Shown here in pieces: positions 46,357 to 54,054 of a DNA stretch of 64,000 nucleotides; position 1 is the stretch's first letter, and every line of letters starts with the position of its first letter. The DNA is from Flavihumibacter petaseus NBRC 106054 (GTDB lineage: Bacteria; Bacteroidota; Bacteroidia; Chitinophagales; Chitinophagaceae): contig NZ_BBWV01000001.1 in NCBI RefSeq assembly GCF_000974785.1, forward strand, positions 1,178,001 through 1,242,000, read 5' to 3'. The position numbers and the translations under genes were made by a program. The notes under the pieces were generated by a model. That model was not told where the DNA came from, ran no database searches, and was given only the letters and a program-made list of their open reading frames with translations.

Positions 46357-48447
46357 ATGTATACACCTGAAACTACCCGCGAATGGCAGAACGCCACCAG
46401 TACCCTGCTAAAGAAAACCGGCCACCCCGATGTGGCCGACGTCACGCTGCTCCGCGACGTGCTCCGCTTTCATGAATACCGGTACTATGTGCTGGACGAG
46501 CCGCTGCTGGCTGACGAGGAATATGACCGGCTGTTCAAATCGCTGGAAGCTATTGAAAAGGCCCATCCGGATCTTATCCGCCCCGACTCCCCTACCCAAA
46601 GGGTCGCCAATGGACTGAACCCTTCCTTTCCTACCGTCAGTCACCTGGTTCCGATGTTGTCGCTGGATAATTCCTATAATGCTGAAGACCTGATCGACTG
46701 GGACCGACGGGTGCGTGAAGGATCGGGTGAAAAGGAAGTGGAATATTGTGTGGAACCGAAATTCGACGGAGCGAGTATTTCGCTGATCTATGAAGATGAC
46801 CTGCTGTTGAGGGGTGCTACCCGGGGAGATGGCGTGCAGGGGGATGACATTACCACCAATATCCGGCAAATCCGTTCCGTGCCTCTGTCAGCACGGTTCT
46901 CGGATTACGGCGTGCAGCAGATTGAAATCAGGGGTGAAGTACTGATGACCAAAAAGAATTTCAAGGCGTTCAACGCAAAACTCGCCGAACAGAACCTGCC
47001 ACCCCTGGCCAATCCGCGCAATGCCGCCTCAGGCTCTTTGCGGATTAAGGATCCCGCTGAAGTAAAACGCCGCAACCTGGAAGCCTTCCTCTATAATGTG
47101 AGTTATCATACCGATAATGGACAACCGAATAAGGCACTCGACACCCATGCCGGAACATTGAAAATGCTGTGGGACCTCGGCTTCAGGAGCCCGGAGAAGG
47201 AAAAGCGCCTGATCAGGGGAATCGATGGCGTCGTTGCCTACTGTGCAGCATTCGAAGCCGGGCGCGATGACCTGCCCTACGAGATAGATGGCATGGTGAT
47301 CAAAGTGAATGACCTGGAAATTCAGGACAAGCTGGGCATGACAACCCATCACCCGAGGTGGGCCATTGCTTTCAAATTCAAGGCGCGCCAGGCAACGAGT
47401 AAGCTGCGGGCAGTTGAATTCCAGGTGGGCCGTACCGGTGCCATAACGCCGGTAGCGAAAATCGACCCGGTTCCGATCGGCGGGGTAACGGTGGGCTCCA
47501 TCAGCCTGTTCAATGAAGATGTGATCAGGGAGAAGGACCTGATGATCGGCGACTCCGTGCTGGTGGAAAGGGCCGGAGATGTGATCCCCTATATTGTTAA
47601 GTCACTCGCAGAAGCCCGTAACGGTCAGGAACAGCCGATCACCTTTCCCGATATATGTCCGCAATGTTCCTCAAAGCTCTTTAAAGAACCCGGCGAGGCA
47701 GTGTGGCGCTGTATCAATATTGATTGCCCCGCGCAGGTGGTAGAGCGGATCATTCACTTCGTGTCGAAAGACGCGATGGATATCAAAAGTTTCGGCGAAG
47801 CCAATGTGCGGAAGTTTTACGAACTGGGCTTTCTCACCGATGTTCCGTCCATCTACCAGCTGCCTTTTGACAAGATCCGGGCGCTGGAGGGTTTCGGTCA
47901 GAAATCCATCACCAACCTCGAGGCCGCTATCGAAGCTTCCAAGAAACAGCCCTTACACCGGTTGCTCTTTGGCCTGGGGATCCGGTTTGTGGGGGAAACG
48001 ACTGCAAAAACGCTTGCCCAGCAGGTGGACCACCTGACTGACCTGGCCGGATACAGCGTGGAAGAGTTGCAACAATTTGAAGATATCGGCATCAAAGTAG
48101 CTACCAGTATTTACCAGTTCTTTCACAATGCCGACAACCTGGAATTACTGAATCGCCTGGAAGCCATAGGGTTAAATCTCCGTAGCGAAAAACGGGGCCA
48201 GCTGACCGACGGCGCGCTGTCTGGTCTGACCTTCCTCTTCACGGGAACGCTTAACCGATTAAAGCGCTCGGATGCAGAAGAAATGGTGGAAGCGAAGGGC
48301 GGGAAGCTACTCGGCAGCGTGAGCAGCAAGCTGAATTATCTGGTGGTTGGAGACGACGCCGGATCGAAATTGGAGAAGGCCAAAAAGATCCCCCTGATCC
48401 ATATTATTTCGGAGGAAGAATTTTTGAAATTGATCGGGAATGCCTAG
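46357..48447 (+). CDS. ligA: NAD-dependent DNA ligase LigA
   Basis: This 696-aa enzyme has domain Ia (YYVLDEPLLADEEYDRLF) and the adenylated Lys in VEPKFDGASISL. The OB fold, a four-Cys zinc finger (CPQCSSKLF...WRCINIDCPAQ), helix-hairpin-helix repeats (ALEGFGQKSITNL) and a C-terminal BRCT domain (LTFLFTGTLNRLKR) follow. It seals nicks in replication and repair. All motifs look intact. The motif usually reads KxDG followed by Leu or Val; here it is KFDGAS. Confidence 0.98.
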   Translation: MYTPETTREWQNATSTLLKKTGHPDVADVTLLRDVLRFHEYRYYVLDEPLLADEEYDRLFKSLEAIEKAHPDLIRPDSPTQRVANGLNPSFPTVSHLVPMLSLDNSYNAEDLIDWDRRVREGSGEKEVEYCVEPKFDGASISLIYEDDLLLRGATRGDGVQGDDITTNIRQIRSVPLSARFSDYGVQQIEIRGEVLMTKKNFKAFNAKLAEQNLPPLANPRNAASGSLRIKDPAEVKRRNLEAFLYNVSYHTDNGQPNKALDTHAGTLKMLWDLGFRSPEKEKRLIRGIDGVVAYCAAFEAGRDDLPYEIDGMVIKVNDLEIQDKLGMTTHHPRWAIAFKFKARQATSKLRAVEFQVGRTGAITPVAKIDPVPIGGVTVGSISLFNEDVIREKDLMIGDSVLVERAGDVIPYIVKSLAEARNGQEQPITFPDICPQCSSKLFKEPGEAVWRCINIDCPAQVVERIIHFVSKDAMDIKSFGEANVRKFYELGFLTDVPSIYQLPFDKIRALEGFGQKSITNLEAAIEASKKQPLHRLLFGLGIRFVGETTAKTLAQQVDHLTDLAGYSVEELQQFEDIGIKVATSIYQFFHNADNLELLNRLEAIGLNLRSEKRGQLTDGALSGLTFLFTGTLNRLKRSDAEEMVEAKGGKLLGSVSSKLNYLVVGDDAGSKLEKAKKIPLIHIISEEEFLKLIGNA

Positions 48448-48500
48448 TCGCATAATAGTTTTAGTGCATATCTTTTCGTAACTTTAGAAAAAAGGGTACG

Positions 48501-49064
48501 ATGATCAAATCATTAACAGGCGAAACATGGAAGCCTTTGCAGTTTCCGGGATGGAAACATCTTCGCAAGCAATATGCATTGTCATCAATGGGGCGTGTAG
48601 CCAGCTATGGCGAATCAGTCAATGAGGATGGAAAGTTGTTGAACGGATCGCTCACTACCGGCTATAAAACACTGAACCTGCATCGTCCGGGTAACAATGG
48701 TACCTTGTATATTCACCGCGAAATCGCAAGGCTGTTTTTGAAGAAGCCATCTCCCAAGCATCGTTATGTGATTCATCTGAATCACAACAAGACAGACAAT
48801 TCTGTCAAAAACCTCAAATGGGCCACACTGGAAGAAATGATCCAGCACCAGCAGGAGAGTCCGGCAAAAGTTGCGTACAAAAAGGTGCAGGCCAACCGCG
48901 CCAAGGGTTTGAAGTTGAATGCCACGCAGGTGAAAAACATCAAGAAAACTTTGAACAGTAAGAAGCGGACCCTGACTATCCGGCAACTGGCGGAAAAGTA
49001 TGGCGTGAGTGAGATGACGATGTATCGCATCAAGAGTGGAGAGAACTGGGCAAAGGTCAAATAG
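48501..49064 (+). CDS. NUMOD4/HNH endonuclease-like protein with C-terminal HTH
   Basis: This 187-aa protein has three homing-endonuclease-type modules. They are a NUMOD4 motif (WKPLQFPGWKHL, YALSSMGRVASYG), an HNH core (YVIHLNHNKTDNSVKNLKWAT) and a C-terminal HTH (LTIRQLAEKYGVSEMTMYRI). Usual homes are phages, introns and inteins. Here it is a free-standing gene between ligA and DUF2461, with its own terminator. No intron or intein was seen in ligA. It may be a domesticated or mobile nuclease. The HNH histidine-asparagine pattern appears intact. Confidence 0.88.
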   Translation: MIKSLTGETWKPLQFPGWKHLRKQYALSSMGRVASYGESVNEDGKLLNGSLTTGYKTLNLHRPGNNGTLYIHREIARLFLKKPSPKHRYVIHLNHNKTDNSVKNLKWATLEEMIQHQQESPAKVAYKKVQANRAKGLKLNATQVKNIKKTLNSKKRTLTIRQLAEKYGVSEMTMYRIKSGENWAKVK

Positions 49065-49083
49065 CCAAAAACCAAAAACATTA

Positions 49084-49115
49084 AAGAACCGTGGCACCCC
49101 AACGGTTCTTTTTTT
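49084..49115 (+). terminator. Intrinsic terminator of the HNH gene
   Basis: A 9-bp perfect stem AAGAACCGT/ACGGTTCTT (49084-49092 and 49102-49110) is followed by TTTTT. Confidence 0.93.
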
Positions 49116-49122
49116 GTCCCCC

Positions 49123-49130
49123 TACCTTTG
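49123..49130 (+). promoter_or_regulatory. -7 box TACCTTTG for the DUF2461 gene
   Basis: This exact TAnnTTTG match lies just after the HNH terminator and 30 bases before ATG 49160. Confidence 0.6.
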
Positions 49131-49159
49131 TAATCCTTTTCACGATTTAAACCGTTCAC

Positions 49160-49825
49160 ATGATCACAGCTGAAACGCTCAGTTTTTTGCGCGCGTTAAA
49201 GAAGAACAATGACAAGACCTGGTTTGATACCAACCGAAAAAAATATGAAGCAGCCAAAAAGAATATGGAAGCACTGGTGAACGAAGTGATCGCCCTGCAC
49301 GGCAAGGCCGACCCGTCAATTGCCGGTCTTACTGCCAGGGAATGCCTTTTCAGGATCAACCGGGATATCCGGTTTGCCAAAGACAAGTCACCTTACAAGA
49401 CCAATTTCGGCGCCAGCATCAATGCTGATGGCCGCAAGGCCATGACACCGGGATACTACCTGCACCTGGAGCCGGGCAAAAGTTTTGCCGGTGGCGGACT
49501 GTATCAGCCGGCGCCCGCTGATCTCCGTAAAGTGCGGCAGGAAATTGATTATCACCCGGAAGAATTCCGGAAACTGATAGAGGCAAAATCATTCAAATCC
49601 ACCTTTGGAACACTCGACCAGTCCGCCGATGTCAGGCTTACCAGGGTGCCACAGGGCTTCGACAAAGAAAGCGAAGCTGCACCCTACCTGATGTACAGGA
49701 GCTATATCGCCATGCAACCCTTAACGGATGAACTGCTGCAATCACCAAAGGCTGCGAAAACTATTGCAGCGAACTTCGCAGCACTGCAGCCCCTGCTTGA
49801 TTTCCTGAGAAGGAATATGGAATAG
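49160..49825 (+). CDS. DUF2461 family protein
   Basis: This 221-aa protein has TLSFLRALKKNNDKTWFDTNR at the start. FRINRDIRFAKDKSPYKTNF and YYLHLEPGKSFAGGGLYQP follow, the hallmark of the DUF2461/TIGR02453 family. Function is unknown. The region downstream holds dispersed repeats and then the convergent asd gene. Confidence 0.94.
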   Translation: MITAETLSFLRALKKNNDKTWFDTNRKKYEAAKKNMEALVNEVIALHGKADPSIAGLTARECLFRINRDIRFAKDKSPYKTNFGASINADGRKAMTPGYYLHLEPGKSFAGGGLYQPAPADLRKVRQEIDYHPEEFRKLIEAKSFKSTFGTLDQSADVRLTRVPQGFDKESEAAPYLMYRSYIAMQPLTDELLQSPKAAKTIAANFAALQPLLDFLRRNME

Positions 49826-49830
49826 GAAAA

Positions 49831-49876
49831 GTTTGAGGTTTGGGGGTTTGAGGTTTGAGGTTGGGTTTTAGGTTGG
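49831..49876. repeat. Heptad repeat, left arm of a ~45-bp inverted pair
   Basis: A run of TTTGAGG, TTTGGGGG, TTTGAGG, TTTGAGG-type units starts 5 bases after the DUF2461 stop. It is the inverted counterpart of 50121-50173 (reverse complement matches with few changes). Confidence 0.85.
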
Positions 49877-50092
49877 CATCAGGGTCAGCTTCAAACTACA
49901 AATCGAACACACCAATCCGGCAATGGTGTAAAAAAGGGCCGAAGCCCCTTATAGCAGATTTAGTTTACGACACATTCAACCTGCTATGATGATGGTTCAT
50001 ATTTTACCGGACAGCCAATTTAACTCAGCGCACAAAAATTCATTCTTAGGAGCATTGTGGCTAATGCCAACTGTAATCAGAAGGCGGATCAA

Positions 50093-50173
50093 CTGAGGTT
50101 TGAAGTTGGCACGACGGTTAACGTCAAACCCCAAACCCAACTTCAAACCTCAAACCCCCAAACTCCAAACCTT
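50093..50173. repeat. Heptad repeat, right arm, with its own perfect 15-bp hairpin
   Basis: GAGGTTTGAAGTTGG (50095-50109) and its exact reverse complement (50137-50151) form a hairpin. The following CAAACCT/CAAACCCCC units pair with the arm at 49831-49876. It lies just beyond the asd stop codon. Confidence 0.85.
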
Positions 50174-50179
50174 CTTCAA

Positions 50180-51181
50180 TCACTTCACACCATTCAGCAA
50201 ATGCTTCTCCATCAGGTATTCCGCTATCTGCACCGCATTGGTAGCGGCACCTTTCCGGAGATTGTCGCTCACGATCCAGCAATTGAGTGTATTCGGTTGT
50301 GATTCATCCCGGCGAAGACGGCCCACAAACACTTCATCCTTCTCATGCGCATCTTTCGGCATCGGATACTGAGCATTTGCAGGATCATCCACCACCACCA
50401 CACCCGGTGACGCAGCCAGCAATTTTTTTACTTCGTCCAGGTCATAATCGTGCTCGAATTCCACGTTTACGCTCTCACTGTGACCACCCATTACAGGAAT
50501 GCGGACGGTTGTGCTCGTTACCCGGATAGTATCATCACGCATGATCTTCCTGGTCTCATTCACCATCTTCATCTCCTCCTTGGTATAACCATTGTCGAGG
50601 AACACATCAATCTGAGGGATCGCATTCATGTCGATCGGGTACTTATAAGCCATTTCACCTTCCTTCCCTTCTCTTTCATTCATCAACTGTGTCACTGCCT
50701 TCACGCCTGTACCCGTAACACTCTGATAGGTAGAAACAACGATCCGCTTAATGCCATATTTTTTGTGAAGCGGGTTCAAAGCCACCACCATCTGGATCGT
50801 GGAGCAATTGGGATTGGCAATCACTTTGTCACCTGCGGTCAGAATATCAGCATTGATTTCGGGAACTACCAGCGGTTTGGCAGGATCCATTCTCCATGCG
50901 GAAGAATTATCGATAACGGTAATCCCTGCTGCAGCAAACTGCGGTGCCCATTCAAGCGATGTGCTGCCACCTGCAGAAAATAAAGCGACTGCAGGTTTTG
51001 CTGCAATTGCATCCGTCATGCTCACCACCTTGTATGGCTTTCCCTTAAAGATCACTTCTTTCCCTACTGATCTTTCAGAGGCTACGGGAACCAGTTCGGT
51101 CACGGGAAAATTCCTTTCCTCGAGTACCTGCAACATTTTAGTGCCTACAAGTCCGGTGGCACCAACGACTGCAACTTTCAT
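50180..51181 (-). CDS. asd: Aspartate-semialdehyde dehydrogenase
   Basis: This 333-aa NADP-dependent enzyme of the aspartate pathway supplies Lys, Thr, Met and Ile synthesis. It has the Rossmann start KVAVVGATGLVGTKML, the catalytic Cys in ANPNCSTIQMV and the active-site segment VRIPVMGGHSESV. No TAnnTTTG box lies between the ATG and the terminator at 51204-51230. Transcription should therefore read through that terminator from the upstream promoter. This is the basis of the attenuation hypothesis. Confidence 0.97.
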   Translation of the reverse strand: MKVAVVGATGLVGTKMLQVLEERNFPVTELVPVASERSVGKEVIFKGKPYKVVSMTDAIAAKPAVALFSAGGSTSLEWAPQFAAAGITVIDNSSAWRMDPAKPLVVPEINADILTAGDKVIANPNCSTIQMVVALNPLHKKYGIKRIVVSTYQSVTGTGVKAVTQLMNEREGKEGEMAYKYPIDMNAIPQIDVFLDNGYTKEEMKMVNETRKIMRDDTIRVTSTTVRIPVMGGHSESVNVEFEHDYDLDEVKKLLAASPGVVVVDDPANAQYPMPKDAHEKDEVFVGRLRRDESQPNTLNCWIVSDNLRKGAATNAVQIAEYLMEKHLLNGVK

Positions 51182-51203
51182 GTTTTGTTGTTCACTTTTG
51201 ATT

Positions 51204-51230
51204 AAAAAAAAACCTTCCCATCTGGGAAGG
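51204..51230 (-). terminator. Terminator in the asd leader (attenuator candidate)
   Basis: On the minus strand CCTTCCCA/TGGGAAGG (51230-51223 with 51220-51213) form an 8-bp stem followed by nine T (51212-51204). It lies between the leader ORF stop (51260) and the asd ATG (51181). GGAAGG in the leader ORF (51272-51267) can instead pair with its first arm. Confidence 0.85.
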
Positions 51231-51259
51231 CTGTTTATTTTTTGAACATATACAAACGA

Positions 51260-51322
51260 TTACACACCTTCCTGTTGTGGGAACTGTTTCTTAATCTTCG
51301 TAGTATGTTTCATCATTGTCAT
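51260..51322 (-). CDS. Putative asd leader peptide (up to 20 aa, Thr/Lys/Ile codons)
   Basis: A short ORF starts at ATG 51322, 51316 or 51313 and ends at TAA 51262-51260. The shortest form reads MKHTTKIKKQFPQQEGV. It thus has Thr-Thr-Lys-Ile-Lys-Lys in a row, all end products of the pathway that asd serves. Directly after these codons lie TTCCC (51283-51279), GGAAGG (51272-51267) and the terminator. This is the 1-2-3-4 order of classical ribosome-mediated attenuators. A promoter lies just upstream. Translation of so short an ORF is inferred from this arrangement, and the 1:2 stem is only about 4 bp. Confidence 0.5.
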   Translation of the reverse strand: MTMMKHTTKIKKQFPQQEGV

Positions 51323-51328
51323 GGATCG

Positions 51329-51360
51329 CGAAAATACAGCACCGGGTTTTTTCACCCAAA
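51329..51360 (-). promoter_or_regulatory. Promoter of the asd leader
   Basis: On the minus strand TTTG (51360-51357) is followed after 20 bases by TATTTTCG (51336-51329), a one-base variant of TAnnTTTG. The same TATTTTCG variant precedes the PfkB gene. Transcription from about 51323 would cover the leader ORF from ATG 51316 or 51313. Confidence 0.6.
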
Positions 51361-51408
51361 AAAATATTTCAGCTTGACACTGCAAAGTGGCCTTTGTATT
51401 TTTCAGCC

Positions 51409-53049
51409 ATGTGGAAAAGGATATTGTGCGGAGGGATGCTTCTGTGCTCCCAAACGTTGTACGGACAAGCATTTCAGCTGGTTATCACCGAATTGCTTCC
51501 CGATCCGGAACCAGCGATCGGTTTACCTGCTGAAGAATTCATTGAGCTAACAAATGTTAGCGATACCGCGGTCACGCTGGGTGGCTGGAAGATCGGAAAC
51601 AGCAGGGTCGCCGCTATTTTACCAGACAGCATCATACTACCTGCCGGCGGCGTACTGATCTGTTGTAAACAGTCAGCCGCCCCCCTGTTTACCCCTTATG
51701 GGAAAACAGCCGGTCTTTCCCCGTTTCCCGCCATCCGTAATGATGGGGATACCATCTGGTTAAAGTCGCCTGACGGGAAATATGTTCAGGCGATTGCGTA
51801 TGACCCATCCCGTTATGATGGTGCGGGTTCAGGTGGAAGAAGTGTTGAACTTGCCGACTGGAGAATGGCATGTAGCCCTTATGCACCCTGGCAGACAAGC
51901 CAGGCCGCTGCAGGCGGTTCGCCGGGCGTATTTACAACCGGGGATGTGATAAGCTCCCTTGCTGCCAGCGGCTTGCAGTACGCCTTTTTTGAAGGCGATT
52001 CCTGCATCGTGCTGACCTTTGATGATGGCATCGTCACCACAGGACGCATTTCGACAGCGCCCGCACTGTTCTGGCAAACCGTATCTGTGGAAGGCCCGTT
52101 CAGCAACCTGGTCAGGATCACCCTGCAACGGGCGCCGGACAGCAACCAGCTGTATACCATTTCCACGGCAGGCTTTTCGACCTGCCTGTCACAAGATCCC
52201 TCCGGTATCCAGCAAGCCAAATTGGGAAAGCCTGCATTCCGCCCGGAGCAAATCATCATCAATGAAATTCTATTTGACCCGCCCGCGGGTGGCACTGATT
52301 ATATTGAACTGTTTAACAATGGCAACAGGCCAGCAGACCTGAGCGCACTTTATCTTTCTGGCCGTAACAGTCCCGGGGAAATAACTGGCGTGCGCACATT
52401 CAGTACATCGCACCGCTGCCTCTTCCCGGGCGATTACATCGTCATTTCCCCCGATGCCCGCTGGCTTTCCCGGGTGTATGGGATCCGGTTCCCGGGAAAT
52501 ATCTGCCCGGTACCCTCCTTACCCTCCTGGCCAAACGGGGGAGGTCATGCAGTGCTGTTAAGGGCCGACAGTTCAATCATTGACGAAGTACCCTATAACG
52601 CCGGATGGCATCACCCGCTCATCAGCAATCCCGACGGCATTGCCCTGGAAAAGATCCGTTTTGATGGTGATCCGCGAGAAGCGGATTCATGGGCATCGGG
52701 AGTGTCCGCCACTGGCTTCGGTACACCGGGTTATGGTAATGCCCAGTCGGCTGTTGCAGCAGGAAAGCAACATTTTGAAGTGACCGTTATGCCTCCCGAC
52801 TGTCAATTGCGCTATACTTTTGACCGGAACAACATGATCTTCACCATCCGGATTTACGACTGGAATGGCCGGATGGTCAAAACACTGGCCAGGAATGATC
52901 TCTGCGGCATGTCCGGCATTTATCACTGGAATGGCAGAGACGACCGGCAATTGCCGTTACGTCCTGGTCCTTATTTAATAATACTGGAAGCCTTTCATGC
53001 CGACAAAACGGTTATCCGGAGTAGAAAAGCAGTAGGGATTAGCTGGTAA
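51409..53049 (+). CDS. Lamin-tail-domain (LTD) secreted protein
   Basis: This 546-aa protein has a signal peptide (MWKRILCGGMLLCSQTLYGQ) and two lamin-tail-type Ig folds. The first carries LVITELLPDPEPAIGLPAEEFIELTN. The second, near residue 280, carries IIINEILFDPPAGGTDYIELFN. A C-terminal FlgD/Ig-like strand region follows (RIYDWNGRMVKTL). LTD proteins of Bacteroidota are exported and may bind surface polymers or join nucleases; no nuclease domain is present. The ATG at 51409 is used because the upstream extension has no signal-peptide character. A TTGACA-N-TATTTTTC promoter-like pair precedes it. Confidence 0.85.
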   Translation: MWKRILCGGMLLCSQTLYGQAFQLVITELLPDPEPAIGLPAEEFIELTNVSDTAVTLGGWKIGNSRVAAILPDSIILPAGGVLICCKQSAAPLFTPYGKTAGLSPFPAIRNDGDTIWLKSPDGKYVQAIAYDPSRYDGAGSGGRSVELADWRMACSPYAPWQTSQAAAGGSPGVFTTGDVISSLAASGLQYAFFEGDSCIVLTFDDGIVTTGRISTAPALFWQTVSVEGPFSNLVRITLQRAPDSNQLYTISTAGFSTCLSQDPSGIQQAKLGKPAFRPEQIIINEILFDPPAGGTDYIELFNNGNRPADLSALYLSGRNSPGEITGVRTFSTSHRCLFPGDYIVISPDARWLSRVYGIRFPGNICPVPSLPSWPNGGGHAVLLRADSSIIDEVPYNAGWHHPLISNPDGIALEKIRFDGDPREADSWASGVSATGFGTPGYGNAQSAVAAGKQHFEVTVMPPDCQLRYTFDRNNMIFTIRIYDWNGRMVKTLARNDLCGMSGIYHWNGRDDRQLPLRPGPYLIILEAFHADKTVIRSRKAVGISW

Positions 53050-53976
53050 TCAACCTGCCAGGGTAATCTCAAAATTGACAAGGTCAACAAATTGCTGGAT
53101 GCGCTGGTCGATATCCGCAGCAGAAATTTCTTTCATCCGGCTGGTACCAAACTTCTCTACACAGAACGAAGCCAAAGCCGATCCTTTGATAATGGCAGAC
53201 TTCATATTGTCAAAAGATATGTCGCGGGTCGCAGCAAGATGGCCGATAAACCCGCCGGCAAAAGTATCACCGGCACCCGTGGGATCAAATACATCTTCAA
53301 GCGGAAGGGCCGGCGCAAAAAACACCTGGTCTTCATGGAAAAGCAGCGCACCGTGCTCACCTTTTTTAATCACGAGGAAACGGGGGCCCATTTTCCGGAT
53401 CGCTTTGGCGGCTTTTACCAGCGAAAACTCCCCGCTGAGCTGCCTTGCTTCACTGTCATTGACCATCAGCACATCCACTTCCCGGAGCGTCACCAGGAGA
53501 TCATCCATGGCAATATCCATCCAGAAATTCATGGTATCCATCACGATCAGGCGGGGACGTTGCTTCAGTTGCCGGATCACGCTCAGCTGGAGGCTGGGCA
53601 TCAGGTTTCCCAGCATCAGGAATTCCGAGCCCTGGTAGCTGTCCGGTACAACGGGGTTAAAATCAGCGAGCACATTCAACTGGGTATCCAGGGTGTCGCG
53701 GGTATTCATGTCCATGTGATACCGGCCGGCCCAGAAAAAGGACTTCTGTCCCATTTTCCGTTGAACGCCTTCCAGGTGTACACCCCGTCCTGCCAGTGCC
53801 GACAATTCGGATTCAGGAAAATCTTCACCGATTACGGAGATCTGGTTCACCGGCTTCACGAAGTTGGAGGCACTCCAGGCGAGATAAGTTGCTGATCCAC
53901 CAACGATCCGGCCACTTTCTCCAAAAGGCGTTTCTATCGCATCAAAAGCCATAGTTCCCACAACAATCAATGACAT
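53050..53976 (-). CDS. PfkB-family sugar or nucleoside kinase
   Basis: This 308-aa kinase starts MSLIVVGTMAFDAIETPFG and has GGSATYLAWSAS. The PfkB C-terminal signature is DPTGAGDTFAGGFIGHLA, with the catalytic Asp. Substrates of this family include ribose, fructose and adenosine; the sequence alone does not decide. The start at 53976 follows a TATTTTCG box at 54000-53993. An upstream ATG at 54207 lies inside the tetR gene on the other strand and is rejected. Confidence 0.92.
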   Translation of the reverse strand: MSLIVVGTMAFDAIETPFGESGRIVGGSATYLAWSASNFVKPVNQISVIGEDFPESELSALAGRGVHLEGVQRKMGQKSFFWAGRYHMDMNTRDTLDTQLNVLADFNPVVPDSYQGSEFLMLGNLMPSLQLSVIRQLKQRPRLIVMDTMNFWMDIAMDDLLVTLREVDVLMVNDSEARQLSGEFSLVKAAKAIRKMGPRFLVIKKGEHGALLFHEDQVFFAPALPLEDVFDPTGAGDTFAGGFIGHLAATRDISFDNMKSAIIKGSALASFCVEKFGTSRMKEISAADIDQRIQQFVDLVNFEITLAG

Positions 53977-53992
53977 AAGCTGATTTAAGGCG

Positions 53993-54022
53993 CGAAAATA
54001 GGCTTTTTTAGTGCCGGGCCAA
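53993..54022 (-). promoter_or_regulatory. Promoter of the PfkB gene
   Basis: TTG (54022-54020) is followed by 19 bases and then TATTTTCG (54000-53993) on the minus strand. It abuts the palindrome at 54023-54036. Confidence 0.6.
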
Positions 54023-54036
54023 CTAACTGCCGTTCG
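54023..54036. promoter_or_regulatory. Candidate TetR/PaaR operator at the tetR-paaE promoter
   Basis: CTAACTGCCGTTCG is an imperfect palindrome of the form CTAACNNNNGTTNG. It lies between the divergent PfkB and tetR promoters, 4 bases before the tetR -7 box. A second copy, CTAACACCTGTTAG, lies at the paaA promoter (58301-58314). Confidence 0.55.
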
Positions 54037-54040
54037 TTTG

Positions 54041-54048
54041 TATATTTG
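54041..54048 (+). promoter_or_regulatory. -7 box TATATTTG for tetR-paaE
   Basis: This exact match ends 6 bases before ATG 54055, so the tetR mRNA would be leaderless or nearly so. A TTG start at 54046 lies inside this box and is rejected. Confidence 0.6.
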
Positions 54049-54054
54049 AGGGGT

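Larger units (their letters stand above)
49826..50179. other. Convergent intergenic region with repeats and a possible small RNA
   Basis: This 354-base gap separates two convergent genes. Between the two repeat arms lies a segment with two adjacent hairpins on the minus strand. ATAGCAG/CTGCTAT (49951-49987) is followed by GGGGC-TTCG-GCCC and six T (49950-49930), a good terminator with a cTTCGg loop. It is 230 bases from the asd stop and so may end a separate small RNA. A weak -7-like AATTTTTG lies at 50040-50033. Confidence 0.45.

Noticed and set aside
49831-50173. Short repeats as a CRISPR array
   Set aside because: The units are 7 bases, inverted and contiguous, with no regular spacers and no cas genes.
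51316-53049. Longer start of the lamin-tail protein
   Set aside because: The extension overlaps the asd leader promoter region. The signal peptide begins at ATG 51409.
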